Below are positions 14,888 through 24,589 of a stretch of DNA of 36,470 nt, in pieces; the stretch's first letter is position 1, and each line of letters begins with the position of its first letter. The notes below the pieces were generated by a model. It had not been told where the DNA came from and ran no database searches. It saw only the letters and a program-made list of their open reading frames with translations. The DNA is from Acidobacteriota bacterium (GTDB lineage: Bacteria > Acidobacteriota > Vicinamibacteria > Vicinamibacterales > UBA2999), in NCBI GenBank assembly GCA_016213695.1, contig JACQZV010000131.1, forward strand, positions 1 through 36,470. The letters are read 5' to 3'. The translations under genes and the position numbers were made by a program.

Positions 14888-16609
14888 TTACACCAGCGGT
14901 CCGGGCCGGCTCTTGTAGCGCGTGACGATCGCGTCGGCGGTCATGTACGCGAGCGCCTGAATCGTCAGCGTGGGATTGAAGCCGCTCATCGTCGGAAACG
15001 TCGAGCTGCCGACGACGAAGAGGTTCGGCATGTCCCAGCTCTGACCGTAGCGGTTCACCACCGAGGTCGCCGGATCGCTTCCCATGCGCGTGCCGCCCTC
15101 GTGGTGCGCGCCCGGCGCGCCCGAACCGAGCGGCGAGCGCCACACCTGCGTCGCGCCCATCGCCCGGCCCAGCTCCTCGACCTTGCGGGTCATGAACTCG
15201 ACGCGGGCGAGCTCGTTCGGCCTCCGCCAGTCGTAGGTCAGGCGCGGCGCCGGCAGGCCCCACTGATCGCGGACGTCGGGATCGAGATCGATCGTCTGAT
15301 CGGCGTACGGCAGGTTTTCGGTCTGCGCGGTGATCGCGGCGTGGCGGGCAAAGTACTTCGCGAGGAAGTCGCGATACGCCGCGCCCCACCGCGGCACGCC
15401 CGGCGGCGGGTTCATGCTGATCGCAGCGCCAATCGGACCGGCCTCGAGATCCGCCGGCGACACGCTCACCTGCGCGCCGCGGATGAAGCCGAGGCCGCCG
15501 TGATCGAAATTGTCCGCGTTGAAATCATCCAGGGTGTGCCGCTGGGCGCTCGGCCCCATGTAGATATTGACGTAGCGGTCGTCGAACGCGGCAAAGACCC
15601 TCGCCCCGATGTGGGCCATCAGATGCCGGCCCACCTGCCCGCTCGAATTCGCCAGGCCGTTCGGGAACTTCGCGGTCTTCGACAGCAGCAGCAGGCGGAC
15701 GTTGTCGTAGATGAAGGGGGCGAGAATGACGAGCTCCGCTTCAATCGTGTTGTCCGATCCGTCGGGTCCGTAGTACGCCACGCCGGTCGCACGCCCGCCG
15801 GCGTCGCTGTTGACGCGGTAGCACATCGCGCCGGTGATCGCCTTGAAGTTGCCGGTCCGGTCGGCCTCGGGCAGCTTCGTGACCAGAATGGACGACTTGG
15901 CGCCGACGTGGCAGCCGAAGGCCTGGCAGAAGCCGCAATAGGTGCAGGCCGACCGCCCCTGATACGGCCGCGAGAGGATGGCGCGCGGCGTCGAAAACGG
16001 ATGGTGGCCCAGCTTGCGCGCGCCGGTTTCAAAGAGCGCGCCCGCCTGATCCACCAGCAGCGGCGGCAGCGGATAGTCGCGGCGGCGGGGCGCCTCGAAC
16101 GGGTTGCCGCCGTCAATCGTGCGCCCCTGGAGATTCCCCGCCTTCCCGGACACGCCAAGGTCATATTCGGCGCGATCGTAGAAGGGCTCGAGGTCGGCGT
16201 AGCTCAGCGGCCAGTCGGCCAGCGATGAGTCGCTCGGAATGGCCGCGGCCCCGTAGCGCTCGATCGTCTGCGACCGCGCGCGGAAGTCGTCTTCGTGAAG
16301 CCGCCACGAGACGGCGCCGTAGTGCACGGTGCCGCCGCCCGCCTGGTTCCCGTAATTCAGAATCGGGAGCGGATAGGCGCGGGCCTTCGCGTTGGCGCGC
16401 CAGGTCACGGGCTGACGCCTGGCGTTCGGGCGCAGCTCCTGCCGCTGGAAGTAGCGCAACTCGTCGTGCGGCGTGAAGTCCGCCGTGGTGAGCCGGGGAC
16501 CGCGCTCCAGCGCGATGACCTTCATGCCCGCCTTGCCGAGCTCGGCGGCGAGAATCCCGCCCGCAGCGCCGGCACCCACGATGACGACGTCCGTCTTTTC
16601 GGTGGCCAC
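14888..16609 (-). CDS. GMC-family FAD oxidoreductase (large subunit)
   Basis: The 573-residue product begins directly with the FAD-binding Rossmann motif VVIVGAGAAGGILA (8-21) and has no signal peptide of its own. GGGTVHYG (91-98) is the second FAD loop, and the C-terminal catalytic pair is in GAHHEGGTRMG and SGFNPTLT. A four-cysteine cluster C222-x2-C225-x2-C228-x4-C233 recalls the iron-sulfur site of FAD-dependent glucose/gluconate dehydrogenases. Such enzymes oxidise sugars or alcohols in the periplasm and pass electrons to cytochromes. The GTG start at 16609 has GAGGAG 5 nt upstream and follows the stop of the small subunit by 1 nt, so it is translationally coupled. The enzyme is probably co-exported with the Tat small subunit. 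The substrate is unknown. Confidence 0.9.
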   Translation of the reverse strand: MATEKTDVVIVGAGAAGGILAAELGKAGMKVIALERGPRLTTADFTPHDELRYFQRQELRPNARRQPVTWRANAKARAYPLPILNYGNQAGGGTVHYGAVSWRLHEDDFRARSQTIERYGAAAIPSDSSLADWPLSYADLEPFYDRAEYDLGVSGKAGNLQGRTIDGGNPFEAPRRRDYPLPPLLVDQAGALFETGARKLGHHPFSTPRAILSRPYQGRSACTYCGFCQAFGCHVGAKSSILVTKLPEADRTGNFKAITGAMCYRVNSDAGGRATGVAYYGPDGSDNTIEAELVILAPFIYDNVRLLLLSKTAKFPNGLANSSGQVGRHLMAHIGARVFAAFDDRYVNIYMGPSAQRHTLDDFNADNFDHGGLGFIRGAQVSVSPADLEAGPIGAAISMNPPPGVPRWGAAYRDFLAKYFARHAAITAQTENLPYADQTIDLDPDVRDQWGLPAPRLTYDWRRPNELARVEFMTRKVEELGRAMGATQVWRSPLGSGAPGAHHEGGTRMGSDPATSVVNRYGQSWDMPNLFVVGSSTFPTMSGFNPTLTIQALAYMTADAIVTRYKSRPGPLV

Positions 16610-16610
16610 G

Positions 16611-17288
16611 TCAGCTCCTCTTCGCCTGCGCCTGCAGACCGATGATGGGCGCGCGCGTGAACGCCTGCCGGCTCTGCATGTCGGCCGGGGTGAACACCGG
16701 CTGCGCACCCGGAAAGCCGACCAGCCGCCACCCGGCGAAGTCTTTGTTGCCGCCGTAGATCGGGTCGGCGAACAGGCCTTCCATCGTGTGCGTGCGAACC
16801 GTGTCGAAGAACGCCTTCGCGTCCGGCCAGGTGAATCCGCCGGCCGTGCCCTCGTCGAGTGCCCGGATCACGTCGTCCTGGCGCGCGGCGGCCAGCCGCG
16901 CGAACGACTCGTTGTACGTCTTGCGGCAGTGCGCCTCGAGCGCGGAGAGACCCCGCCGGTAGACATCCTGAAGGTCGGCGTAGGCGCCGGCCAGCGCGAG
17001 GTCGATGTAATTGAGCACGCCCGCCTCGCGCGCGCCCGGCTTGCCCGGCGCTCCGGGCATGAGCCGTTCGGTGAATGCCGCGATGGCGGCGGCTTCCTCC
17101 TGGTTGAAGAACGCGCCGTGCCCCTGCCCTTCCGAGCGCGGCTGAGCGGCGGCCGAAGCGCCTGTACTGGTGTGCTGTTCCTGCGCGCCGGCGGCCGCCC
17201 CTGACCCGAGTCCGGCACCCGCAACGGCTCCCGCGCCTGCCGCGGCGCGAGCCAGAAATTCACGTCGAGATGCACGTCGCTTGCGCAT
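16611..17288 (-). CDS. Gluconate 2-dehydrogenase subunit 3-like Tat protein (GMC partner)
   Basis: The 225-residue product has a clear twin-arginine signal (SRREFLARAAAGAG, then an Ala/Gly-rich core ending GAQEQ) and a gluconate_2-dh3-type helical domain (about 60-210). This includes FFNQEEAAAIAAFTERLMPG, a central GGNKDFAGWRLVGFPG, and PVFTPADMQ near the end. In related dehydrogenases this subunit escorts the FAD subunit through the Tat system. The ATG at 17288 has an AGGAG site 7 nt upstream, and a TATAAT box lies 27-32 nt upstream. It is the first gene of a two-gene operon with the GMC subunit. The family call is firm; a dedicated cytochrome subunit is not encoded next to it. Confidence 0.9.
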   Translation of the reverse strand: MRKRRASRREFLARAAAGAGAVAGAGLGSGAAAGAQEQHTSTGASAAAQPRSEGQGHGAFFNQEEAAAIAAFTERLMPGAPGKPGAREAGVLNYIDLALAGAYADLQDVYRRGLSALEAHCRKTYNESFARLAAARQDDVIRALDEGTAGGFTWPDAKAFFDTVRTHTMEGLFADPIYGGNKDFAGWRLVGFPGAQPVFTPADMQSRQAFTRAPIIGLQAQAKRS

Positions 17289-17314
17289 GCGACTCTCCTC
17301 TCTTCAGGCGGCCG

Positions 17315-17320
17315 ATTATA
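17315..17320 (-). promoter_or_regulatory. -10 box (TATAAT) of the GMC operon
   Basis: Read on the minus strand, a perfect TATAAT lies 27-32 nt upstream of the start at 17288, inside the 80-nt divergent gap to the VOC gene. The -35 region is weak (a GTCAGA-like sequence further upstream). It is the best promoter candidate in this gap. Confidence 0.55.
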
Positions 17321-17368
17321 ACGTCACACGCGGGCAGCGGTCTGACCGTAATGCGATACTGTACGCCC

Positions 17369-18277
17369 ATGACAGCCGGGCGTCGGCTCGTGACGTTGGT
17401 GGTGTTCGCAGTTGCCGTGCTCGGCGTCTGCGCCCCCGCGCGGGCGCAGCTCACCGAGCCGTTCGACCACCTGCACCTGGCGGTCACCGACGTCGAGCGC
17501 GCCCGCGACTGGTACATCCGGCACATGGGCGGCAACGAAGGCGAAACCTCGGAGACCGTCGCCTGGGGCAAGTGGCCGGTCGATCACCCGCTGCCCATCC
17601 AGCTGCACTTCATGCTCTCGTCCGACGCCCGCCCGAGCGCGGGCAGCGCCATCGACCATCTCGGCTTCTCGTTTGCCGATCTCGACGCGACGGTGCGGGC
17701 GCTGCAGGCGGCCGGCGTGAAGATCGTGCGCCCGGTCGAGGAGGTTCCCGGGCTCTGGAAGCGGGCCGTTGTCGAAGACCCGTGGGGCGCCACGCTCGAG
17801 CTGGTGCAGGACCCCGATGCGCTCGGCCTCCATCACGTCGAGCTGCGCGTGCCCGATCCGGATCAGGCGCTGCGCTGGTACGTGAAAGCCTTCGGCGGCG
17901 ACCGCACGAAATACAAAGGTCAGATCGACGCCGTCCGCTATCGCGAGCTCGGCGTCTTCTTCCTCTTTGCCGTCAGGGACGAGCACGCGGCGCCCGCGAC
18001 GGGACACGCGATCGACCACATCAGCTTCGGCCCGATCGACCTGGACAAGGTCGTGAGCGCGCTCACTGCGGACAGCGCGACGTTCACGTCGAACCCCAAC
18101 CCGCGGATCAATCCGGGCTGCCGCCTCGTGCAGACCGACGGCGAGAACGGCCCCGGCGGCATCCGCCGGCTCTATTGCGCGCAGCCCGACCAGCTCTCCC
18201 ATCGCGTCGTGTACCTCGACGGCCCGGGCGGCGTCCGAATCGAGCTCGTCCAGCATCTCGAGGCAGGAGGGCACTGA
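17369..18277 (+). CDS. Exported VOC (glyoxalase/bleomycin-resistance) superfamily protein
   Basis: The 302-residue product has a signal peptide (about 1-27, ending PARAQ) and two vicinal-oxygen-chelate modules, about 32-148 and 153-296. Likely metal ligands are H36, H97 and E144 in the first (HLHLAV, IDHLGF, TLELVQ) and H156, H217 and E292 in the second ([20 protein letters not shown]). Members include dioxygenases, glyoxalases and isomerases; which reaction this one performs is not shown. The start was set at 17369 because it begins the signal peptide; an ATG at 17351 adds six residues. Neither has a ribosome-binding site. The stop lies 1 nt before the proposed start of the efflux pump, so the two are probably on one mRNA even though their functions look unrelated. 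Confidence 0.82.
   Translation: MTAGRRLVTLVVFAVAVLGVCAPARAQLTEPFDHLHLAVTDVERARDWYIRHMGGNEGETSETVAWGKWPVDHPLPIQLHFMLSSDARPSAGSAIDHLGFSFADLDATVRALQAAGVKIVRPVEEVPGLWKRAVVEDPWGATLELVQDPDALGLHHVELRVPDPDQALRWYVKAFGGDRTKYKGQIDAVRYRELGVFFLFAVRDEHAAPATGHAIDHISFGPIDLDKVVSALTADSATFTSNPNPRINPGCRLVQTDGENGPGGIRRLYCAQPDQLSHRVVYLDGPGGVRIELVQHLEAGGH
18265..18270 (+). promoter_or_regulatory. Ribosome-binding site that marks an ACG start
   Basis: A perfect AGGAGG lies in the last codons of the VOC gene, 8 nt before ACG at 18279. No ATG, GTG or TTG exists in the pump's frame between here and 18471, which would cut off the first transmembrane helix. The site therefore argues for initiation at ACG. Confidence 0.6.
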
Positions 18278-18278
18278 T

Positions 18279-21200
18279 ACGCTCGACCGGGTCATCGAGT
18301 TCTCGCTGCGCAACCGCGTTCTGGTCCTGCTGATTGCGGCGGGCCTCGGCGCGTGGGGCTGGTGGGCTGCCGGCGCGACGCCGATTGACGCCATCCCCGA
18401 TCTCTCCGACAACCAGGTCATCGTCTTCACCGAGTGGCCGGGCCACAGCGCCCAGGAGGTCGAAGACCAGGTGAGCTACCCGCTCACCGTGAACCTGCAG
18501 GGCCTTCCGAGCGTCCGTGTCGTCCGCTCGCAGTCGGCGTTCGGGTTTTCGATGATCTACGCGATCTTCGAAGACAACGTGGACCAGTATTTCGCGCGCA
18601 CGCGGGTGCTGGAGCGGCTGAATCTCGTGTCCACGGTGCTGCCCGAGGGCACCTCGCCGACGCTCGGGCCCGACGCGACCGGCGTGGGCCACGTCTTCTG
18701 GTACACGATCGAGAGCAGCCGCCATTCGCTGCGCGAGCTGCGCAGCCTCCAGGACTGGTTCGTCCGGTATCAGCTCAACGCGGTTCCCGGCGTGGCCGAA
18801 GTCGCCTCCATCGGCGGCCACGTGCAGCAGTACCAGATCGACGTCGATCCGAACCGCCTGCGCGCCTACAACCTGTCGCTCGGCGACGTGGTCGAGGCGG
18901 TGCGCAACAGCAACCAGAACGTCGGCGGCAACGTCCTCGAGGCCAACGGCACCTGGTCGATCGTCCGCGGGGTGGGGCTCGTCGAGTCGGTGGACGACAT
19001 CGCCGGGATCGTGGTCGGCGCCTCACGCGGCGTGCCGGTGCACGTCCGCCAGATCGGCGACGCGCACATCGGCGAGGCGTTCCGCGTGTCGTCGCTCGTC
19101 AAGGGCAGCACCGAAGCGGTCGGCGGCGTCATCGTGGCGCGGACCGGCGCCAACGCGCAGCAGGTGATCGCCGGCGTCAAGGCGCGCATCGCGCAGATCA
19201 GCCCCGGCCTGCCCGACGGCGTGCGCATCGTCCCGTTCTACGACCGGTCGGCGCTCATCGAGCAGGCGGTCGACACGCTGCGGACGACTCTGTTCGAGGA
19301 AATCGGGCTCGTCACGCTGGCGCACATCGTGTTCCTGATGCACCTGCGGTCGATCCTCGTGGTGACGCTGCCGCTGCCGCTCGCCGTGCTCATGTCGTTT
19401 CTCGCGATGTATTACGTCGGCATCTCGTCGAACATCATGAGCCTGGCCGGCATCGCGATTGCGATCGGGGTGCTCGTCGATGCCGGCATCGTCGTCACCG
19501 AGAACGCCTTCCGGCAGATCGAGCGCAGCGGCATCGACGTGCGGGACCGCCAGGCGGTGTGGACGTCGGTGCGGGAGTCGACGCGGCTGGTCGGCCGGCC
19601 CGTGTTTTTCTCGATGGCGATCATCGTGCTCGCCTTCATTCCGGTGTTCGCGCTGACCGGCCAGGCGGGCAAGCTGTTTCAGCCGCTCGCCTTTACCAAG
19701 ACCTTCGCGGTGGCCGCCGCGACGCTGCTGGCGCTCACGCTCGTGCCGGTGCTCTGCACCATCCTGCTCGGCGGGCGGATGCACGACGAGGGCGCCAACC
19801 CGGTGATGCGCTTCCTCCGCGCCCTGTACCGGCCCGCGCTCGACGCGGCGCTCTCGCACCGCTGGGTCACGCTGACCGCGGCCGCCCTCGTGCTGGCGGG
19901 CGCCGCCCTGGTCGGCTCGCGCATCGGGAGCGAGTTCATGCCGCCGCTCAACGAAGGCGACCTGCTGTTCATGCCGATTGCCAATCCGAGCATCTCGCTC
20001 GAGGAGAACACCGAGATCGCGAAACAGCAGAACGCCGCCCTCCTGCAGGTGCCCGAAGTCGAGTACGCGGTGGCCAAGGTCGGCCGCGCCGACACCTCCA
20101 CCGATCCGTCGCCGCTCAACATGACGGAAACCGTCGTGCACCTCAAGCCGCGCGCGGCGTGGCGGGCGGGCGTCACGCTCGAGCAGCTCCGCGCCGAACT
20201 GAGCCGCATCACCCAGCTCCCCGGCGTCACCACCATCTGGACGATGCCGATCATCAACCGGATCGAGATGCTGTCGACCGGCATCCGGTCCGAAGTGGGC
20301 GTCAAGATCTACGGGAGCGACCTCCTGGTCCTCGACGACGCGGCGCGGCGGGTGGCCACGGTGCTGCGGTCGGTCCCCGGCGCCACCAACGTCTACCCCG
20401 AGCCGCTCGTCGGCGCCCAGTATCTGAACGTGCGGGTCGATCGCGACGCGGCGGCGCGCTACGGCCTCAGCGTGGCCGCCGTGCAGGAGGTCATCGAGAC
20501 GGCGATCGGCGAACGGGTGGTCACGCGCACGCTGGAGGGACGGCAGCGCTTCCCCGTGCGCGTCCGGTACGCGCCCGAGTACCGCGAGGAAATGCCGACG
20601 CTCGCCGAAGTGCTGGTGGCGACGCCCTCCGGCGAGCAGGTGCCGCTCGCGCAGGTGGCGCACTTCGAGCAGGCGCGCGGCGCCGCGATGATCACCTCCG
20701 AGAACGGCCTGCTGTTCGCCACCGTGCTGCTCAACGTGCAGGGACGCGATGTCGGCGGCTTCGTCGAGGACGCGAAAGCCGCGGTGGCGTCGCAGGTCGC
20801 GCTGCCGCCGGGCTCCTTCGTCGGATGGACCGGCCAGTACGAGAATCAGCTCGTCGCCAGGCGCCGGCTCCAGCTCATCATCCCGATCGTCCTGGTCGTG
20901 ATCTTCGCGCTGCTGTATTTCACGTACCACTCGGCGCTCGAGGCCGCCCACGTGCTGCTGACGGTCCCGTTCGCGCTGACCGGCGGCGTCTATCTGCTGT
21001 GGATGCTCGGCTACAACTTCTCGGTGGCCGTGTGGGTGGGGTTCATCGCGCTCTTCGGCACCGCCGTCCAGACCGCCGTCGTGATGGTGATCTACCTGGA
21101 CGAGGCCGTGCGGCACAAAGTGGCGGAGCTCGGCGGCGTGCTGACGCGCCATGACCTCCGCGACGCCGTGATGGAAGGGGCGCTGCTGCGCCTGCGGCCG

Positions 21201-21968
21201 AAGGTGATGACGGTCTCGACGGTGGTGGCCGGCCTGCTGCCGATCATGTGGACGAACCGCGTCGGAGCCGAAGTGATGAAACCGCTCGCCACGCCGGTGC
21301 TGGGAGGCATGCTCTCCTCCCTCCTCTACGTGCTCATCGTGACGCCGGTGCTGTTCTACTGGATTCACGAACGGCGGCTTGCGGCGGCGCTGCGCCCCGA
21401 CGAGGCGGGTCTGCACCCTGCGGCTCTCGCAGGGCGCGAGACCCGCCCTGCGTACGAAAGAGGGGAATCGCCGGACGAACACGCCGCGCACGCAGGCCGA
21501 GTCTCGCGCCCGCCAGGTGCCATCGGGCGCAGGCCCGGCGGACGCGCGATCATCGCCGCGCTCGCTCTCGTCGCTCTGGCCGCCGCCGGCTGGTGGGCCT
21601 GGACCCGGCAGTCGCCGCCGGCCGGGGCGCCGGCGGGCGCCGTGCTCCAGACCGTGCGCAGCGGCAATCTCGTCATCACGCTGGCGAACGGGGAAGGCCA
21701 GCTCCAGCAGGGCGCCAACCGGTTCCGGATCGAGTTCCGCTCGACCGCCACGAATGCGCTGGTTGACGTCGGCGTCGTGCGGTTCAGTGGATCGATGACC
21801 ATGCCGGGCATGGTGATGCCGAGCACGATCATGATTACCCCGGCAGACCGGGCCGGCGTCTACGACGCCACCGGCGAGTTCGGGATGGCGGGTTCCTGGC
21901 AGATGAGCATCGAGTGGAACGGACCCGCCGGGCAGGGCTCGGCCGCATTCCAGGGGGACGTGCGATGA
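18279..21968 (+). CDS. CusA/CzcA-type heavy-metal RND efflux pump fused to a FixH/YtkA-like domain
   Basis: The product of about 1229 residues comprises a complete HME-RND pump (about 1-1035) and a C-terminal extension. Homology starts at [15 protein letters not shown], the usual N-terminus, so the start must be near 18279 (an ACG, see RBS entry). The proton-relay Asp is D401 in [16 protein letters not shown]; the methionines in PLNMTET and IEMLSTGI match positions near the CusA metal cleft, so Cu/Ag export is plausible, but Zn/Co/Cd cannot be excluded. After [13 protein letters not shown] comes a linker encoded by a palindromic element (21405-21446). Then follow a transmembrane helix ([18 protein letters not shown]) and a FixH/YtkA-like beta-domain with MPGMVMP and [11 protein letters not shown]. 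The pump overlaps the TolC-like gene by 4 nt (ATGA). Confidence 0.88.
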   Translation, partial: TLDRVIEFSLRNRVLVLLIAAGLGAWGWWAAGATPIDAIPDLSDNQVIVFTEWPGHSAQEVEDQVSYPLTVNLQGLPSVRVVRSQSAFGFSMIYAIFEDNVDQYFARTRVLERLNLVSTVLPEGTSPTLGPDATGVGHVFWYTIESSRHSLRELRSLQDWFVRYQLNAVPGVAEVASIGGHVQQYQIDVDPNRLRAYNLSLGDVVEAVRNSNQNVGGNVLEANGTWSIVRGVGLVESVDDIAGIVVGASRGVPVHVRQIGDAHIGEAFRVSSLVKGSTEAVGGVIVARTGANAQQVIAGVKARIAQISPGLPDGVRIVPFYDRSALIEQAVDTLRTTLFEEIGLVTLAHIVFLMHLRSILVVTLPLPLAVLMSFLAMYYVGISSNIMSLAGIAIAIGVLVDAGIVVTENAFRQIERSGIDVRDRQAVWTSVRESTRLVGRPVFFSMAIIVLAFIPVFALTGQAGKLFQPLAFTKTFAVAAATLLALTLVPVLCTILLGGRMHDEGANPVMRFLRALYRPALDAALSHRWVTLTAAALVLAGAALVGSRIGSEFMPPLNEGDLLFMPIANPSISLEENTEIAKQQNAALLQVPEVEYAVAKVGRADTSTDPSPLNMTETVVHLKPRAAWRAGVTLEQLRAELSRITQLPGVTTIWTMPIINRIEMLSTGIRSEVGVKIYGSDLLVLDDAARRVATVLRSVPGATNVYPEPLVGAQYLNVRVDRDAAARYGLSVAAVQEVIETAIGERVVTRTLEGRQRFPVRVRYAPEYREEMPTLAEVLVATPSGEQVPLAQVAHFEQARGAAMITSENGLLFATVLLNVQGRDVGGFVEDAKAAVASQVALPPGSFVGWTGQYENQLVARRRLQLIIPIVLVVIFALLYFTYHSALEAAHVLLTVPFALTGGVYLLWMLGYNFSVAVWVGFIALFGTAVQTAVVMVIYLDEAVRHKVAELGGVLTRHDLRDAVMEGALLRLRPKVMTVSTVVAGLLPIMWTNRVGAEVMKPLATPVLGGMLSSLLYVLIVTPVLFYWIHERRLAAALRPDEAGLHPAALAGRETRPAYERGESPDEHAAHAGRVSRPPGAIGRRPGGRAIIAALALVALAAAGWWAWTRQSPPAGAPAGAVLQTVRSGNLVITLANGEGQLQQGANRFRIEFRSTATNALVDVGVVRFSGSMTMPGMVMPSTIMITPADRAGVYDATGEFGMAGSWQMSIEWNGPAGQGSAAFQGDVR
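21405..21511. repeat. REP-like nested palindrome inside the pump fusion
   Basis: GCGGGTCT (21405-21412) pairs with AGACCCGC (21439-21446), enclosing CCCTGCG (21416-21422) paired with CGCAGGG (21428-21434) around a GCTCT loop. In addition GGGCGCGAGAC (21432-21442) is exactly inverted at 21501-21511. The sequence encodes a low-complexity linker between the RND pump and the FixH-like domain. It has the look of an inserted repetitive extragenic palindrome. Confidence 0.7.
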
Positions 21969-23242
21969 CGCGAATCAAGAGAGGTGCTTTCTCGGCGGCG
22001 TTCCTCTGCGGCCTGCTGGCGGGAGTCCCTCGCGCGGACGCACAGGAGGTCACGGTCGAGCAGCTGGTCGCCCTCGCGCTCGAGCGATCGCCCGAGCTGC
22101 AGGCCGCGCGCGCCGACATCGCGGTTGCCGGCGGCCAGGTCACGCAGGCGGCGCTCAGGCCGAACCCGATGCTCTCCACCTCGCACGAGCACGAGCCGGG
22201 CGGCATGACGATCACGGGCGCGGAAGTCGCGTGGCCGCTCGACCTGTTTCGCCGGCCCGCGCGGGTCGCCGTCGCCAGAGGGATGGCCGACGTGACCACG
22301 CTCGCGATCCGCGACCGCGAGCGCCTGCTGGCGTCCGCGGTGCGCGAGCAGGCCGGACGCGTGCTCGCCGAACGCCGCACGCTGGAGCTGACAAACGAGG
22401 CGCTGACCGCGGCCCGGCGGATGCGCGATCTGCTCGACCGCCGCGTCACCGAAGGCGGCTCGACGAAGATCGACGCCAACCTCGCCGCGGTGGAAGCGCT
22501 GCGGCTCGAGGCGGACGCGGCGATCGCGGCAGGTGAGATCGAGGCCACCACCATCCAGCTGAAGGCGCTGGTGGGGCTCGCCGCTGACGCGCCGCTCGCG
22601 CTCGGCGACTCGCTCGAGACGCGTGCGGCCGCGCCCGCGGTGCCGCGGCTGACGCCCGCCGCCGCCATCGAGACGCGCCCCGACCTGCGCGAGGCGATCG
22701 CCCGCATCGGCCTGGCCGACGCCCGCGCCGAGCAGGCGCGCCGCGACGCGCGGTCGGAGGTGTCGCTCGTCGGCGGGTGGACCCGGAACCACTGGGTGTT
22801 TCCCCAGCTCGGGCTCGACGAGCGCGGCCGGACGACCCCGATCCAGAATACGTTTCATACGTATACCGTGGGAGCGACGGTGAGCCTGCCGTTTTCGAAC
22901 CGCAATCAGGGGACGCTCGCCTCGGCGCAGGCCGAACGCCAGGGAGCCGAGGCGCTGTTTGCCGCGCGCCAGCGCGCGGCCCGCGCCGACATCGACGCCG
23001 CCCTCGCGCGCGAGCGCCAGGCGCGGCGCGCCGTCGAGATCTACGCGACGACCGCGCGCGAACTGGCGCGCCAGAATGTCGACGTCATGCTCGAAGGCTA
23101 CGACCTCGGCCGCTTCCCGCTGTCGGACGTACTCGCGGAGCAGCGCCGCTACCTCGACGTGGAGGCGGGGTACACGGCGGTGCTGTCGCGCGCCTACGAC
23201 GCCCGGGCTGCCGTGGCCCGCGCGTTCGGAGAGACGCCGTGA
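21965..23242 (+). CDS. TolC/CusC-family outer-membrane efflux channel
   Basis: The 425-residue product has a signal peptide (about 1-26, ending RADAQ) and two TolC-type coiled-coil repeats. The helices [19 protein letters not shown] and [13 protein letters not shown] open the first half, and [29 protein letters not shown] lies in the second. The C-terminal [20 protein letters not shown] motif is typical of the family. It forms the trimeric channel that carries substrate from the pump and adaptor across the outer membrane. It starts in an ATGA overlap with the pump and ends in a GTGA overlap with the adaptor, so all three are translationally coupled. Confidence 0.92.
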   Translation: MTRIKRGAFSAAFLCGLLAGVPRADAQEVTVEQLVALALERSPELQAARADIAVAGGQVTQAALRPNPMLSTSHEHEPGGMTITGAEVAWPLDLFRRPARVAVARGMADVTTLAIRDRERLLASAVREQAGRVLAERRTLELTNEALTAARRMRDLLDRRVTEGGSTKIDANLAAVEALRLEADAAIAAGEIEATTIQLKALVGLAADAPLALGDSLETRAAAPAVPRLTPAAAIETRPDLREAIARIGLADARAEQARRDARSEVSLVGGWTRNHWVFPQLGLDERGRTTPIQNTFHTYTVGATVSLPFSNRNQGTLASAQAERQGAEALFAARQRAARADIDAALARERQARRAVEIYATTARELARQNVDVMLEGYDLGRFPLSDVLAEQRRYLDVEAGYTAVLSRAYDARAAVARAFGETP

Positions 23243-24513
23243 ACGGATCGCGCGCCCGGCTGCCGTGGCCCCTGCTCGGGCTCATCGCCGTGGGCCTGCT
23301 CGCGGCCGGGGCCGCGATCGGCTACGGCATCCGCCGCCCGGCCGACCCGCCTGCCGGCGCAGCGACCGGGATGCCGGCCGAGAGCGCCACGCCGCCGGCC
23401 GACGCCGGCCACGTGCACAGCGCCGTGGCACCAGCCTCCGACACGCCCACGACGGGCGACGTCGTCGTGACGCTGACACCCGCGATGGCCTCGCGCGCCG
23501 GCATCACGACGGCCGCCGCGACCACCGGGGTCACCTCGGCCGAGCTCCGCATGCCGGGCATCGTCCAGCCCAACGCGTACAAGGAAGTGGCGGTGACGTC
23601 GCTCGTGTCCGGGCGTGTGACGCAAGTGAACGCCGAGCTCGGGGAGCGCGTGACCGCGCAGCAGCCGCTGGCGACCGTCTACAGCCCGGAGCTGGCCGAG
23701 GCGCAAACGGCGTTCATCGCGGCGCGCGCGGAACAGGCCGCGCACGCACAGAAGCAGGCGCGCACGCAGCGGCTGACCGCCATCGGCGCGGCGACACGCG
23801 AAGAGCTGGAAGCGCACGAGGCGGAGCGCGCCAAGATCGACGCCGACGTGGAAATCGCCCGCGCGCGGCTGGCGCTGTTCGGCATCCCCGAGGAGCGCAC
23901 CCAACGGCTCGCGGGCCCGCAGGACGTCGTCACCACGATTGCCGTCAGGGCGCCGCTGGCGGGCGTGGTGACGCGCCGCGCCGCCAACGCCGGCCTGAAC
24001 ATCGACCCGTCGATGCCGCTCTTCACGGTGACCGACCTCTCCACCGTCTGGGTCGTGGCCGACCTGTACGAGCGGGACTTCTCGAAGGTGCGCGTCGGGA
24101 GCCCGGCCGCCGTCACCAGCACGGCGTATCCCGGCATGACGCTGCGGGGCCGCGTCAGCTATATCGATCCGCAGGTGCAGCAGGAAACGCGCACGGCGAA
24201 GCTGCGCGTCGAAGTGCCGAACCCGTCCGGCCAGCTGCGGTTCGGCATGTATGTCGACGTGCAGGCCGGCCAGACCGGCGCGCGGCCCGGCCTCTTCGTG
24301 CCGAAAACCGCGGTGCAGCTCGTCGGCGGCGGCGCCGTCGTCTATCTGGCCCAGGGAGACGGCCGGTTCGTCGAGCGGAAGGTCACACTCGGCGGCGAGA
24401 ACGGCGATCGGGTGCTCGTCGCCTCCGGTCTCCAGCCTGGCGACCAGGTCGTGACGAGCGGCGTGTTCTTCCTGCGCGCGGAGCGGGAGCGGACGGTGGG
24501 CGGTGGGCAGTAG
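23239..24513 (+). CDS. CusB/HlyD-family periplasmic adaptor of heavy-metal efflux
   Basis: The 424-residue product has an N-terminal membrane anchor (about 10-28), a flexible Pro/Ala region with a small His motif (HVHS), a lipoyl-like half (VTSLVSGRVTQVNAELGERV), and an alpha-helical hairpin (AEAQTAFIAARAEQ to ADVEIARARLALFG). A second lipoyl half (VRAPLAGVVTRRAANAG) and a beta-barrel and membrane-proximal domain (RTAKLRVEVPN and LQPGDQVVTSGVFFL) complete it. It links the inner-membrane pump to the outer-membrane channel. The GTG start at 23239 overlaps the stop of the channel gene (GTGA). The last residues (TVGGGQ) and the stop are formed by a 7-bp tandem repeat, so the C-terminus may have been altered. 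No separate metallochaperone gene is seen. Confidence 0.9.
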   Translation: MNGSRARLPWPLLGLIAVGLLAAGAAIGYGIRRPADPPAGAATGMPAESATPPADAGHVHSAVAPASDTPTTGDVVVTLTPAMASRAGITTAAATTGVTSAELRMPGIVQPNAYKEVAVTSLVSGRVTQVNAELGERVTAQQPLATVYSPELAEAQTAFIAARAEQAAHAQKQARTQRLTAIGAATREELEAHEAERAKIDADVEIARARLALFGIPEERTQRLAGPQDVVTTIAVRAPLAGVVTRRAANAGLNIDPSMPLFTVTDLSTVWVVADLYERDFSKVRVGSPAAVTSTAYPGMTLRGRVSYIDPQVQQETRTAKLRVEVPNPSGQLRFGMYVDVQAGQTGARPGLFVPKTAVQLVGGGAVVYLAQGDGRFVERKVTLGGENGDRVLVASGLQPGDQVVTSGVFFLRAERERTVGGGQ

Positions 24514-24543
24514 GCAGCGGGCGGTGGGCAGTGGGCAGTGGGC
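24495..24543. repeat. Seven tandem copies of a 7-bp unit
   Basis: Seven adjacent units of the form (G/A)G(T/C)(G/A)GGC run from the final codons of the adaptor gene into the intergenic region. The first two units and part of the third are coding, and the TAG stop lies in the third (AGTAGGC). Such tracts change length by replication slippage. Confidence 0.85.
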
Positions 24544-24572
24544 AGAGTCGGGAGCCGGCGGACTGAAGGTGT

Positions 24573-24578
24573 TATAAT
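24573..24578 (+). promoter_or_regulatory. -10 box (TATAAT) upstream of the 24657 gene
   Basis: A perfect TATAAT lies 79 nt before the start at 24657 and 60 nt after the adaptor stop. It implies that the 24657-27441 genes have their own promoter rather than depending only on the efflux operon. No consensus -35 is seen 16-18 nt upstream. Confidence 0.6.
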
Positions 24579-24589
24579 CCGCGCCCTTT

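Noticed and set aside
18434-21154. A 906-codon plus-strand ORF within the RND pump
   Set aside because: It is a +1/+2 frame shadow, Arg/Ala/Pro-rich with no recognisable motif; the pump frame has clear homology.
19023-21491. An 822-codon minus-strand ORF opposite the RND pump
   Set aside because: It is an antisense shadow, rich in Arg, His and Asp, with no start signals.
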